A stretch of DNA of 64,000 bases from Candidatus Gastranaerophilales bacterium. Its GTDB lineage: Bacteria; Cyanobacteriota; Vampirovibrionia; Gastranaerophilales; Gastranaerophilaceae. Positions 36,152 through 44,969 of the stretch are shown here, one piece after another (within the stretch, counting starts at the first letter, position 1; each line of letters begins with the position of its first letter). The stretch spans positions 1 to 64,000 of the forward strand of contig CALUVR010000012.1 of assembly GCA_944324285.1 (NCBI GenBank), in the 5' to 3' direction. The notes under the pieces are model-generated. The model saw only the letters and a list, made by a program, of their open reading frames with translations. It was not told the DNA's origin and did not search any database. A program made the position numbers and the translations under genes.

Positions 36152-36604
36152 ATGGTAAACGGCATTAATTCAAATATTTTAACCAGTAATGAATTTGAAA
36201 AAGATAACAGCCTGAAAACGAAGTACGGCTCTTATGACAACTATATTGCAGCGCAGTTGAAATCGACTTCAATTCATAACTTTGACATTTCAAAATTGAA
36301 ATCATCAGGAAATCCTTCTGATTTAATCAGAGAATACTTCAACAAGCGCCACGAAGCCTTCAATGCGAAATCAGAAGAATTAATAGCCAGATATCAGGCG
36401 CTTGCACCTCTCGCAAGTCAGGCAAAAGCCGAATATACGGCTTATGCAACAAAAATCAACGCTCAAAACGGCGACCCTTCTCTTACGCAGGAAGCGAAAT
36501 TGAACAGATTGAAAAACGCATCATCTGAGGCTGAATTCAATTATGATGCAGCGTTAAAAACAGCTCTCTATCACACTCACAGCGCAACTCAATTTTTAGC
36601 ATAA
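36152..36604 (+). CDS. Hypothetical helical protein, 150 aa
   Basis: Starts MVNGINSNILTSNEFEKDNS; the rest is helical, Ala/Lys/Glu-rich (AKSEELIARYQALAPLASQA, then AEYTAYATKINAQ). No signal peptide, membrane segment or known family. AAGGGATTGG upstream. Ends at a strong terminator before rpsO. Confidence 0.65.
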   Translation: MVNGINSNILTSNEFEKDNSLKTKYGSYDNYIAAQLKSTSIHNFDISKLKSSGNPSDLIREYFNKRHEAFNAKSEELIARYQALAPLASQAKAEYTAYATKINAQNGDPSLTQEAKLNRLKNASSEAEFNYDAALKTALYHTHSATQFLA

Positions 36605-36610
36605 AATTCA

Positions 36611-36644
36611 AACCCTTTACAAAGCTGATTTGTAAAGGGTTTTT
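36611..36644 (+). terminator. Intrinsic terminator
   Basis: AACCCTTTACAAA, loop GCTGA, TTTGTAAAGGGTT then TTT; 13-bp perfect stem. Confidence 0.9.
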
Positions 36645-36737
36645 AACATCATGGTTGATTTTTTTCTTTGATATATTATGATGAGCATTGTAGAGTGCTT
36701 ACGCCAAATAGTCACTCAACAATGTAAAGGAAACAAT

Positions 36738-37007
36738 ATGTCAATTAACTTAAAAAACAAACAAGACATCATTAAAGAATATGGTGCAAACGAAAAAGAT
36801 ACCGGTTCTGTAGAAGTTCAAATCGCTTTATTAAGCCAGAAAATTTCTGAATTAACAGAACATTTGAAAACCAACCAGAAAGATTTCGCAACAAAAAGAG
36901 GTCTTTTAATGATGGTAGGCAGAAGAAAAAGATTACTCTCTTATATGAAATCAAGAGATCTTGACGGATACAGAGAATTAATCAAAAAACTCGGTATCAG
37001 AGGTTAA
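36738..37007 (+). CDS. rpsO: 30S ribosomal protein S15
   Basis: Primary 16S rRNA-binding protein of the small subunit platform. 89 residues, exact family size; [23 protein letters not shown] and [19 protein letters not shown] at 36738, after AAAGGAAAC. An in-frame ATG earlier (36678) would add an unrelated 20-residue front and is rejected. Single gene with its own terminator. Confidence 0.97.
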   Translation: MSINLKNKQDIIKEYGANEKDTGSVEVQIALLSQKISELTEHLKTNQKDFATKRGLLMMVGRRKRLLSYMKSRDLDGYRELIKKLGIRG

Positions 37008-37026
37008 TTCACAAGATGAAAAAATC

Positions 37027-37056
37027 AGGCATCCGCTCTAACGGGTGCCTTTTTTA
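37027..37056 (+). terminator. Intrinsic terminator after rpsO
   Basis: AGGCATCCG, loop, CGGGTGCCT and TTTTTT. Confidence 0.88.
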
Positions 37057-37140
37057 GTAAGACGATATTATTATAGATAGAACCGGCAAAAGGTTTGAAA
37101 AATAATTCGCCAATAAAACATAACTAACAGGGTAAAAAAA

Positions 37141-38367
37141 ATGAAAACATTAAAATCAATGCGTCTGCACATAGGAATTTTCGGGAAAACCAATGTCGGG
37201 AAATCCGCGTTTTTAAACAGAATTACCAATCAGGAGGTTTCTATTGTTTCTGATATTGCTGGGACAACAACGGATGTTGTCGAAAAATCAATGGAGCTTT
37301 TGCCTGTAGGTCCTGTTAATTTCCTCGACACAGCCGGAATAAACGATACCACGGCACTTGGAGCAGAACGTATTGAAAAAACAATGAAAATCATAAACCG
37401 TACAGATATCGCGGTTATTGTATGCGATTACAACGGAATTGACGATTACGAAAAAAATTTAATCCAAAAATTTGATGAACTGAAAATTCCTTATCTGATT
37501 GTGATTAATAAACAGGATGAAAAAGAAATCCCTTATGAAAAATATGAAGAGATTCTGAAACAAGTTCAGAATGACAGTTCAAAACCTGAGGACAAAATTT
37601 TAAAGACCTCTGCCTTGAATGATAAAGATATTGTATTTAAGTTCAAAGAAAAACTTGTCAGAATGCTTCCTGAGGATTTTGTGAATTCGCCGAAAATCGC
37701 AGGGGATTTAATTCCTCCAAAAAGCACGGTAATTTTGGTAATTCCGATTGATAAAGAAGCCCCTAAGGGAAGAATTATCCTGCCGCAGGTTCAGACCTTG
37801 AGAGATTTACTCGATAGCGATTGTTTGAGTTATGTGGTGAAAGAAAGCGAACTAAAGCAGGCGCTTGACAACCTTAAAGAACCTCCTGCACTTGTAATAA
37901 CTGATTCGCAGGCGTTTAAAACCGTAGCGGAGATTGTGCCTGAAAGCATTCCTTTGACCTCGTTTTCAATTCTTTTTGCAAGACTTAAGGGAGATTTGAA
38001 AGCGTTTGAAGAGGGCGCAAACGCAATTGATAATCTGAAAGACGGCGACAAGGTTCTTATACTTGAAAGCTGCACGCACCACGCAATAGAAGATGACATA
38101 GGGCGTGTCAAAATTCCAAACCTTTTAAGGAAAAAGACAGGGAAAAATCTTATTATAGAAAATTATGCAGGACATGATTTTCCGGAAATAAGCGGCTATA
38201 AACTCATAATCCACTGCGGCGCCTGTATGACAAACCGTCGGGAGGTTTTGTCGAGAATTTTGAAAGCGTCAGAAAAAAGTGTTCCGATTACAAATTACGG
38301 GATAACAATTTCTTATTGCCTCGGGATTTTGCCGCGCGCTATTAAGATTTTCAAACAGCCTTTTTAA
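37141..38367 (+). CDS. hydF: [FeFe]-hydrogenase maturation GTPase HydF
   Basis: Scaffold that assembles and delivers the di-iron subcluster of the H-cluster. 408 residues: GTPase domain (P-loop GIFGKTNVGKSAFLNRI, DTAG, VINKQD), dimerisation domain, and C-terminal cluster domain with CTHHAIEDD and HCGACMTNRREV giving the three Fe-S Cys. A repeat-coded peptide (EEILKQVQNDSS, about residues 137-148) interrupts the GTPase domain between NKQD and the SAL motif; the same repeat is in ileS. HydE and HydG, also needed for maturation, are not in the window. Confidence 0.95.
   Translation: MKTLKSMRLHIGIFGKTNVGKSAFLNRITNQEVSIVSDIAGTTTDVVEKSMELLPVGPVNFLDTAGINDTTALGAERIEKTMKIINRTDIAVIVCDYNGIDDYEKNLIQKFDELKIPYLIVINKQDEKEIPYEKYEEILKQVQNDSSKPEDKILKTSALNDKDIVFKFKEKLVRMLPEDFVNSPKIAGDLIPPKSTVILVIPIDKEAPKGRIILPQVQTLRDLLDSDCLSYVVKESELKQALDNLKEPPALVITDSQAFKTVAEIVPESIPLTSFSILFARLKGDLKAFEEGANAIDNLKDGDKVLILESCTHHAIEDDIGRVKIPNLLRKKTGKNLIIENYAGHDFPEISGYKLIIHCGACMTNRREVLSRILKASEKSVPITNYGITISYCLGILPRAIKIFKQPF
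37549..37580. repeat. Short dispersed repeat within hydF
   Basis: GAAACAAGTTCAGAATGACA preceded by GAGATTCT, read as EILKQVQND. Matches the copy in ileS (17935-17965) in sequence and reading frame. Confidence 0.75.
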
Positions 38368-38431
38368 AACGTCCTCTTGATAAATTTGGTTTCGTGGGCT
38401 AAAATAAAAATATAAAACAAAAGAGGATAGT

Positions 38432-38671
38432 ATGAGCAAGATAAATATAACCGTTTGTATGGGAAGTTCGTGCTTTGCACGCGGTAATGACCGGAACCTT
38501 GAATTTATAGAAAATTACATCAAGGATAACGGTCTGGAAGCAGAAATCGATCTTTCAGGCGCCCGATGTGAAGGCAAATGTGCAACCGGCCCGAACATAA
38601 CTATCAACGGCACGGAATACCACGAGGTTGACGAAGATAAATTACAGGAAATTCTCGCCTCTTACAAATAA
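38432..38671 (+). CDS. Thioredoxin-like [2Fe-2S] ferredoxin (NuoE-type), 79 aa
   Basis: Small electron carrier with the thioredoxin-fold ferredoxin Cys pattern: CMGSSCFARGN and, 30 residues on, CEGKCATGPNITINGTEYHEV. Likely passes electrons to or from the HydS-like protein encoded 45 bp downstream. A second, different copy is at 41740. AAGAGGATAG site. Confidence 0.88.
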   Translation: MSKINITVCMGSSCFARGNDRNLEFIENYIKDNGLEAEIDLSGARCEGKCATGPNITINGTEYHEVDEDKLQEILASYK

Positions 38672-38715
38672 GAAATTTTACAATCAATAGTGTTTAATAA
38701 TAAAAGGAGTTTTCA

Positions 38716-40446
38716 ATGAACAGTCAAAATGCGGTGTATACGTTAATAAATGAATGCCACGATTGCTATCGCTGCATAAGAGAATGTCCCGTAAAAGCAA
38801 TTAAAATAGAAAACGGTCATGCCTCTGTTATTCCGGAAAGATGTATCGCCTGCGGGAACTGCGTAAAAGCCTGCCCTTCTAATGCAAAGCGTGTTAGGGT
38901 AGATATTGATAAGGCAAAAAATTTGATTTTAGCGCAAAAAGATGTATACGTATCTTTAGCGCCTTCTTGGAACGGAGTATTTGAGTATTCGCCGGAAAAA
39001 ATGATTGCGCTTTTAAAAACTCTCGGATTTAAGGGGGTTTCGGAAACCGCCCTCGGTGCGCAGGAAGTTTCCATCAAAACTGCTCAGATGCTCAATGAAG
39101 CGGAAAAAGGATTATTCATTTCAAGCGCCTGCCCTGTAATCGTCGATTTTATAAGACATTATCATCCTGAATTTATCAAAAACATAACGCCAATTGGTTC
39201 TCCCGCAATGACGCATGCCAGAATGCTTAAGGAAAAATACGGAGAAGATATTGCGATTGTCTTTATCGGACCTTGTATCGGGAAAAAGAACGAAGTAAGA
39301 GATACAGGACTGTATGATGTTGCGCTTACATTTGAAGAATTAAAGGTCTGGATGAACGACCAAATTCCGGAAAAATCCGCAATCCCGGAAGATAACAATA
39401 ACAAATTTATACCTAACAGTGCCTATGAAGGCTCCCTCTACCCCGTAGACGGAGGTATGAACGAAACCATACGTCGTATAGGCATAAAAAAAGAAGTACA
39501 GTTAATTGACATATCAGGGCTTCATTCTTTTGAAAACGCTCTTAAGAATTTAAATCCTGACAAATTAGAACGTGTTGTGTTTGTAGAGGCACTTTCATGT
39601 GAAGGGGGATGTGTGGGCGGACCTTGTATTTCGACCTCAAAAGCCGGACTTTCCATAATATCAAATGTTTTAAACAACGTAAAAGACAGGGAAATTATTC
39701 CAAAAGCGCCGTCGGTTGTGGTACCTTATGCAATTCAGGAAAAGAAAGTAGTTTCAACGCCTCACAGCATTGAAGAAATCTTAAAAACACTCAAAAAAAT
39801 CGGCAAACACACGGTTGACGATGAATTAAACTGCGGCGGATGCGGATATGCAACCTGCCGTGATTTGGCAAAGGCACTTCTCGATGGGGATGCGGAAGCT
39901 TCAATGTGCGTATCCTATATGCGAAAAATCGCAATGAGAAAAGCCGCAGCGCTTGTTCGCTGTATGCCTGCAGCAGTTGTAATGGTCGACAGCAATATGA
40001 ATATTATAGAAGCAAATGATAGCTTTATGAGGATGTTCACGGGCGATATGTATGAAGTATTCAAAGCTCGCCCTGAAGGGCTTGCCGGTGCTGCAATAGA
40101 CAGAATTGTCGATTTTGCGGAATTCTTTAAAACAATTCTCCAATCAGGAAAAGAATTGCATAAAGAACGTTATGCCGTTAAAAATCGTCTTTACGATATA
40201 AGCATTTTTACAATTGAAGAAAACGAAATTGTCGGCGGCGTAATTACAGACGTAACCAAATCCGAAACAAACAGAGAAAAAATTTCACAAAAAGCGCATG
40301 AAGTTATATCCAAAAATATTTCAATAGTTCAGGAAATTGCCTGTCTTTTAGGTGAACACATGGTAGAAACCGAAACTCTGTTGAGTTCGATAGCCAACGA
40401 TTTTGACGACAAAGAAGAGGAGGATAACGTGAAAAGCGAGAGTTAG
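38716..40446 (+). CDS. HydS-like sensory [FeFe]-hydrogenase with PAS domain
   Basis: 576 residues. Two 4Fe-4S motifs (CHDCYRCIRECP; CIACGNCVKACP, about 14-54); H-cluster domain with L1 SSACPVIVDF (Cys139), L2 FIGPCIGKK (Cys187) and L3 EALSCEGGCVGGPC (Cys295, Cys299); an extra Fe-S module CGGCGYATC (373-381) with Cys398; then a PAS domain (about 410-525). This order matches group C sensory hydrogenases, thought to report H2 rather than catalyse bulk turnover. L1 has SACP where catalytic enzymes have TSCCP. A SpoIIE-type phosphatase follows directly and is the probable output. Confidence 0.9.
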   Translation: MNSQNAVYTLINECHDCYRCIRECPVKAIKIENGHASVIPERCIACGNCVKACPSNAKRVRVDIDKAKNLILAQKDVYVSLAPSWNGVFEYSPEKMIALLKTLGFKGVSETALGAQEVSIKTAQMLNEAEKGLFISSACPVIVDFIRHYHPEFIKNITPIGSPAMTHARMLKEKYGEDIAIVFIGPCIGKKNEVRDTGLYDVALTFEELKVWMNDQIPEKSAIPEDNNNKFIPNSAYEGSLYPVDGGMNETIRRIGIKKEVQLIDISGLHSFENALKNLNPDKLERVVFVEALSCEGGCVGGPCISTSKAGLSIISNVLNNVKDREIIPKAPSVVVPYAIQEKKVVSTPHSIEEILKTLKKIGKHTVDDELNCGGCGYATCRDLAKALLDGDAEASMCVSYMRKIAMRKAAALVRCMPAAVVMVDSNMNIIEANDSFMRMFTGDMYEVFKARPEGLAGAAIDRIVDFAEFFKTILQSGKELHKERYAVKNRLYDISIFTIEENEIVGGVITDVTKSETNREKISQKAHEVISKNISIVQEIACLLGEHMVETETLLSSIANDFDDKEEEDNVKSES

Positions 40447-40492
40447 TGCAAACAGGTTCACATTTCACTTCTCATCCTTCACTTAAAAAATT

Positions 40493-41656
40493 ATGTTTAT
40501 AGATATAGATTGCAGCCAGATGAAAAAATATAACCAGAACGCCTACGGGGATTACTTTGTATCCAAAAGGTATCCCGATGAGGCGCGTCTGATTGCTGTG
40601 TTATCGGATGGACTCGGCAGCGGGATTAAGGCAAATATTCTATCCTGTATGACTGCAACAATGCTCTTACAGTTTATTGAAAATCAGCAGATACCTATAC
40701 GTAAAGCGGCAGAAATCATTATGAATTCACTTCCTGTATGTAAAGTGAGGAGGATAAGTTATTCGACTTTCTCTGCAATAGACGTCAACGACGACGGTCA
40801 TGCCAAAATAGTGGAAGAAGGCAACCCTCAGTTTTTGTGGATTAGGGACAACGAAATTATGGAGCCGCCTTTTGAAACAATCCAATCAAAAACCTTTAAA
40901 AACAGAAAATTGAAAGTTTATAAAATTCAGCTTAAACTCGGGGACAGACTAATCTTCTGCTCGGACGGAATAACTCAGGCAGGTTTAGGAGGCGGCAGGT
41001 TAAAACTCGGATTGCGTCGTGAAGGTTTAATAGTTATAGTAAAGGACAAACTCGCTGAACATCCTGATATATCAAGTTCAGAGCTTTCGCAATATATAGT
41101 CAATCAGGCAAGGAACATCGAAACCGACAGAAAACCGAAAGATGATATTTCTGCCTGTGTTCTGTATTTTAGGGAACCGAGAGAGTCTTTAGTTTTCACA
41201 GGCCCTCCATACCACCAGCAAAAAGACAAAGAATACGCCGAGATGTTTGCAAATTTCAAAGGCAAAAAGGCAATTGCCGGCGGAACAACAGCAAACCTTA
41301 TCTCAAGAGAACTTAACCGTCCGATTACAATGGATACAACAATAAGTATCGGTAAACTTCCTGCCTGCTCTTATATGGAAGGAGTTGATTTAGTAACGGA
41401 AGGTATTCTGACCCTCACCAAAACTTTAGAATACTTAGAAAACGGTAATCCTGATATTGACAACGCGGCTGGAAAGTTGGTAAAATTCTTATTAGATAGT
41501 GACTGCATTAACTTTATGGTCGGAGCAAAGTTAAATCAGGCACATTACGATCCGGCACTGCCGATTGAAATTGAAATCCGAAAAAATATTATCAAAAAAA
41601 TTGCAAATGTTTTACAGGATAAATATTTCAAAAAAGTAACTGTACAATATATGTGA
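40493..41656 (+). CDS. SpoIIE/PP2C-type protein phosphatase linked to HydS
   Basis: 387 residues. Metal-binding PP2C motifs: LSDGLGSGIKAN (about 40), LIFCSDGITQAG (about 160) and KPKDDISACVLYF. The C-terminal half (about 240-387, with GKKAIAGGTTANLISRELNR) is typical of phosphatases adjoining sensory hydrogenases. Probably dephosphorylates a Ser/Thr target in response to H2 sensed by the upstream gene. The gap to that gene is 46 bp and contains a GTTCACATTTCACTTCTCATC-type repeat; the ATG at 40493 lacks a clear ribosome site. Confidence 0.88.
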   Translation: MFIDIDCSQMKKYNQNAYGDYFVSKRYPDEARLIAVLSDGLGSGIKANILSCMTATMLLQFIENQQIPIRKAAEIIMNSLPVCKVRRISYSTFSAIDVNDDGHAKIVEEGNPQFLWIRDNEIMEPPFETIQSKTFKNRKLKVYKIQLKLGDRLIFCSDGITQAGLGGGRLKLGLRREGLIVIVKDKLAEHPDISSSELSQYIVNQARNIETDRKPKDDISACVLYFREPRESLVFTGPPYHQQKDKEYAEMFANFKGKKAIAGGTTANLISRELNRPITMDTTISIGKLPACSYMEGVDLVTEGILTLTKTLEYLENGNPDIDNAAGKLVKFLLDSDCINFMVGAKLNQAHYDPALPIEIEIRKNIIKKIANVLQDKYFKKVTVQYM

Positions 41657-41739
41657 GGACAACCCTCAATAAATTATAAGCGTACAAATTCGTTTCCGGC
41701 AAAAAATAAAGTAGCAGTTAATAGAGAGGATAGAAAAAG

Positions 41740-42003
41740 ATGGACAAAAAAGTTAGCGTTAAAGTTTGTTTAGGGACAACCTGTTTTGTGATGGGTTCTG
41801 CAAATTTACAGGAATTAATCGAAACAGTTCCTGCAAAATACGGCGATAAAGTTGAGGTATCAGGGGTTCCTTGCCTTGGTTTATGTTCAATCGACTGGGA
41901 ATTTTCCAAAGCTCCTTATGTAAAAGTTGATGAAGATGTAATAAAAGAAGCAACGGTTGAAAAAGTTTTAAAAGCAATCGACGAAAAACTCGCTGCAAAA
42001 TAA
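41740..42003 (+). CDS. Thioredoxin-like [2Fe-2S] ferredoxin (NuoE-type), 87 aa
   Basis: Second small thioredoxin-fold ferredoxin of the hydrogenase block: VCLGTTCFVMGSANLQELIE and, later, VPCLGLCSIDWEFSKAPYVKV. Cys spacing fits a 2Fe-2S site (CxxxxC..CxxxC). GAGAGGATAG site. Followed by a strong terminator, closing the sensory unit. Confidence 0.87.
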   Translation: MDKKVSVKVCLGTTCFVMGSANLQELIETVPAKYGDKVEVSGVPCLGLCSIDWEFSKAPYVKVDEDVIKEATVEKVLKAIDEKLAAK

Positions 42004-42019
42004 GTTCAATTTGAAATAA

Positions 42020-42093
42020 AAATACCGGATTTTTCCGGCATACGCATTATCTGATTAAGAGAAGCGGGGTGCGGAGTAATCCGGTATTTTTTT
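42020..42093 (+). terminator. Intrinsic terminator with branched stem
   Basis: AAATACCGGAT pairs with ATCCGGTATTT followed by T; the 48-base interior can fold further (GCATACGC / GCGG). Ends the sensory hydrogenase unit. Confidence 0.75.
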
Positions 42094-42099
42094 GTAAGT

Positions 42100-42335
42100 T
42101 TTCATTAAGGCACTAAGCGGGAAAAGATTATAAGACTATAAATAAGTGAATGGGAATTTAGTTGAAAAAATGAATAGTTGAATGGTTTTTCTCAATTCCC
42201 TCACCCTCTGGGAGAGGGTGTCCGCAGGGCGGGTGAGGGGTAGAAAAGCAGGCGCTGTCGGTTGGGCATACCTGCCCAACTAAGATACTTAGGCACTTGA
42301 ACCTCTCACCATTCACTAAAACACTACTTCTCTGA
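42100..42335. repeat. Dispersed repeats between hydrogenase units
   Basis: Contains GTGAATGGG/AATAGTTGAATGG-type repeats, a CCCTCTGGGAGAGGG hairpin with GGGTGAGGGG (about 42199-42240), the palindrome GTTGGGCATACCTGCCCAAC (42261-42280) and a CTCACCATTCACT repeat. No gene. Confidence 0.65.
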
Positions 42336-42845
42336 CTAGTCTATAAATTGTGCATCCTTCAATATTGTATCTCTTTCAGTTGCTGCCATTCTGTCAGCCT
42401 TCATCTTGTCTATTACAGGGAAAAATATTCTGTCATAAATTGAATCGCCATTTTTGTAATTAGGGAAAGTCAATGTACCATATTTATCATCTTTTTCTAA
42501 CTTATTTAAAAATTCGATAGCGGTTTTTCTTGTCGTATCTTGATGATTAAATATATTTAATAATTTAATTAGTTTTTGCATAACTTTTTCATCCGAAGCC
42601 TCAAGAAGTTTTGTTGTAGCCTCTTTTGTAAGAGTGCAGCTATGTTCGACATCATCAAAGTCTTCCGGGAATGCATAAATATCAAGCTGTCTGTTGCTAT
42701 CGGAAAGTTCAAATGTATAATTTGTTTTTTGAGTTTTGTCCTCGAACATTTTAGAAATATTCTTCCATCTGGTTTTGTCTAATTTTATATTTGTTAAATC
42801 AAGACGAGCCGTAAAATTCTGATGGTTGTTATTCACTGTAAGCAT
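42336..42845 (-). CDS. Hypothetical protein, 169 aa
   Basis: Starts MLTVNNNHQNFTARLDLTNI; predicted alpha/beta soluble protein with a helical C-terminus (FFPVIDKMKADRMAATERD). No known family or signal peptide. The start NFTA recalls the IPFTG start of the protein at 12876, which might mark a local family of N-terminal signals, but two cases are weak evidence. AAGGAGG site upstream of the ATG. It lies opposite in strand to, and between, the hydrogenase genes. Confidence 0.65.
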   Translation of the reverse strand: MLTVNNNHQNFTARLDLTNIKLDKTRWKNISKMFEDKTQKTNYTFELSDSNRQLDIYAFPEDFDDVEHSCTLTKEATTKLLEASDEKVMQKLIKLLNIFNHQDTTRKTAIEFLNKLEKDDKYGTLTFPNYKNGDSIYDRIFFPVIDKMKADRMAATERDTILKDAQFID

Positions 42846-43003
42846 ATCTTAGCCTCCTTGTTTACACTAAACCTCAATAAAATTTTTTTTGATATTTACT
42901 TCATTAAAATTTACAAAAATACAGTCCACGGGACTTTTTGAAAAATTTTATGTTTATGCGATAATAAAATTAATAGAGGAATAGAAAAAAGGAAGTTAGG
43001 AAT

Positions 43004-44467
43004 ATGGCAATAAACACCCCGAAACAGACATCTCATTTGAAAAGAGAAATTTTAGTAAGACTAATCAAATCTTTTTTGAGTGACAATTTTGAAGAAAATA
43101 CGCGTCTTATACCTTATGATATGCGACCGAAAGGTCACGAGGTACCTTATAGATGCTGTATTTATAAAGAACGTGCAATTCTTCGGGATAGAACTATTGC
43201 GGGTCTGGGCTTTTCTATAGAAGACACTGACGACAGCGAACTGCTTTCGGATATTGCACATAAAGCACTGGACAGAAAACTTCCTGACGAAAACCCTCTG
43301 ACGGTTTTAACAACAGCCTGCAAAGGTTGCGTACCTGCAAGGATATATGTAACTGATTTATGTCAGGGCTGTGTTGCAAGACCTTGCGTAAATACTTGTA
43401 AATTCGGTGCAATCAGTATCCAGAACGGAAAATCCGTTATTGATCCCGAAAAATGCAAAAACTGCGGGATGTGCGCTCAGGTCTGCCCTTATCAGGCAAT
43501 TCAAAAAATTATTGTTCCTTGCGAAAATGCCTGCCCTGTAGGTGCTATTACAAAAGGGGAGGACGGTCATGCACAGATTGATTTTGCAAAATGTATATCT
43601 TGCGGTAAATGCGTATCCGCTTGTCCTTTTGGCGCTGTTCACGAAAAAAGTCAGATTATTGATGTTTTAAAAGCGATTAAAGCCAAAAAGAAAGTAATTG
43701 CCATGCTTGCACCGGCTATGATGGGACAACTACCTTGTTCTCCTGCACAGCTTAAAGAAGCTATTCAAAAGCTTGGATTTGCAGATGTTTACGAAGTCGC
43801 GCAGGGGGCTGATGTTACAACAAGAACTGAAGCTGCAGAATTTGAAGAAAGACTTGAACACGGTGCTGAATTTATGACAACCTCCTGCTGTGCAGGATAT
43901 AATGAACTTGTTGAAAAACACATTCCGGAAATGAAACCTTTCCGCTCAGATACTAAAACCCCTCTATACTATACGGCGGAAATCGTGAAAAAAGAAAATC
44001 CTGATGCCGTAACTGTTTTCTTCAGCCCTTGTGTTGCAAAAAGACGGGAAGCACTCCAGAACCCGAATGTAGATTACGTATTGAATTACGAAGAAGTCGG
44101 CGCATGGTTTATCGCACTGAACATTCAGGTTGCGGAATGCGGTGAAAGCAAATTTAAGGCAGAAGCATCCGCAGAAGGCAGAAACTACTGCGTTACAGGC
44201 GGGGTTGCAAAAGCTGTTCAATCGCTTCTTCCGGAAGAAATTCCTGCACACCCTGTAATAATTGACGGACTTACAAAACAATCTATCAGAGATCTTAAAA
44301 AATATGCTAAAAACGGTATGTGCGACTTGGGAAATCTTATTGAAGTAATGGCATGCCAGGGCGGATGTTTAGGTGGAAACGCTACTGTTAATGCATACAA
44401 ACCGGCGCTTAAACAGGTTACTAATTACGTAAACGAAAGCGAATCTATAAAAGAATCCGAAAAATAA
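43004..44467 (+). CDS. [FeFe]-hydrogenase, group B-like
   Basis: Ferredoxin-linked H2 production or uptake, cytoplasmic. 487 residues: N-terminal domain with CKGCV..CQGCVARPCVNTC, then two 4Fe-4S motifs (CKNCGMCAQVCP; CISCGKCVSACP, 151-207), and the H-cluster domain with L1 TTSCCAGYNEL (Cys295/296), L2 FFSPCVAKR (Cys343), L3 EVMACQGGCLGG (Cys451, Cys455). All four cluster-binding Cys are present. L1 reads TSCCAGY rather than TSCCPGW. Probably the catalytic partner of the sensory module upstream. Good AAGGAAG site; own transcription unit. Confidence 0.92.
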   Translation: MAINTPKQTSHLKREILVRLIKSFLSDNFEENTRLIPYDMRPKGHEVPYRCCIYKERAILRDRTIAGLGFSIEDTDDSELLSDIAHKALDRKLPDENPLTVLTTACKGCVPARIYVTDLCQGCVARPCVNTCKFGAISIQNGKSVIDPEKCKNCGMCAQVCPYQAIQKIIVPCENACPVGAITKGEDGHAQIDFAKCISCGKCVSACPFGAVHEKSQIIDVLKAIKAKKKVIAMLAPAMMGQLPCSPAQLKEAIQKLGFADVYEVAQGADVTTRTEAAEFEERLEHGAEFMTTSCCAGYNELVEKHIPEMKPFRSDTKTPLYYTAEIVKKENPDAVTVFFSPCVAKRREALQNPNVDYVLNYEEVGAWFIALNIQVAECGESKFKAEASAEGRNYCVTGGVAKAVQSLLPEEIPAHPVIIDGLTKQSIRDLKKYAKNGMCDLGNLIEVMACQGGCLGGNATVNAYKPALKQVTNYVNESESIKESEK

Positions 44468-44707
44468 AAATACTTGACACCTAAGCTGCCCGAGAAAATT
44501 TTGAGTTCTACAGTAAATCAAAAATTTTGAGCGGTGTTTGGAAAACGGCTTGTGTATTGAAGTTGAACAGGCTTTGCCGGAGAGTAAGACGGTGCAGCCT
44601 CTAAAACGCGAGCAAACAAGCTGTGAGTCGTTGTACGGCGACGTTTAGCCGGCGGAAAGCGGCGACACCAGATTAGAAGAATACGAAATTTAAACTTGTA
44701 GATTCAA
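44468..44707. repeat. GC-rich intergenic repeat
   Basis: GAAAATTTTGAG and its near-inverse CAAAAATTTTGAGC flank a short centre (44493-44536), followed by GC-rich sequence with GCGAGC/CGGCG words like those at 23742-24145. No gene supported. Confidence 0.4.
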
Positions 44708-44881
44708 TTAGTTTTCTACTTCATCATCTTCTTTTTTGTATTTTTTTATCACTATTGAATCATTCTCAATATAGAGAGAAACCTCATCCAGAACAGGATT
44801 AATTCTCAAACCTTCGAGAATTGCTTTGGGGAGAATTATGCCCCAACTATTACCGAGTTGTCGTAATTTTTTATGTAGCAT
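44708..44881 (-). CDS. AbrB/MazE-like DNA-binding protein, 57 aa
   Basis: Swapped-hairpin AbrB fold: KKLRQLGNSWGIILPKAILE then GLRINPVLDEVSLYIENDSI. Such proteins act as antitoxins or transition-state regulators. AAAGGT lies four bases before the ATG. No MazF- or PIN-like toxin is adjacent; the divergent frame codes an HTH protein instead. Repeated TGTCAATT boxes in the gap are likely binding sites. Confidence 0.75.
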   Translation of the reverse strand: MLHKKLRQLGNSWGIILPKAILEGLRINPVLDEVSLYIENDSIVIKKYKKEDDEVEN

Positions 44882-44890
44882 TTTACCTTT

Positions 44891-44960
44891 GTGTCAATTT
44901 TAATGTTAATTATTATAGTAACATTTTTCTATTGACAATGGTGTCAATTTATGTGTCAAT
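44891..44960. promoter_or_regulatory. Repeated TGTCAATT boxes (probable operator)
   Basis: GTGTCAATTT at 44891 and 44941, GTGTCAAT at 44953, ATTGACA inverse at 44931 and an inverse GACAC at 44968, all in the gap between divergent AbrB-like and HTH genes. Suggests autoregulation. Confidence 0.5.
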
Positions 44961-44969
44961 TAAAAATGA

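Noticed and set aside
36678-36737. N-terminal extension of rpsO from an upstream ATG
   Set aside because: S15 is 89 residues from the ATG at 36738 with a proper ribosome site; the extension has no homology to S15.
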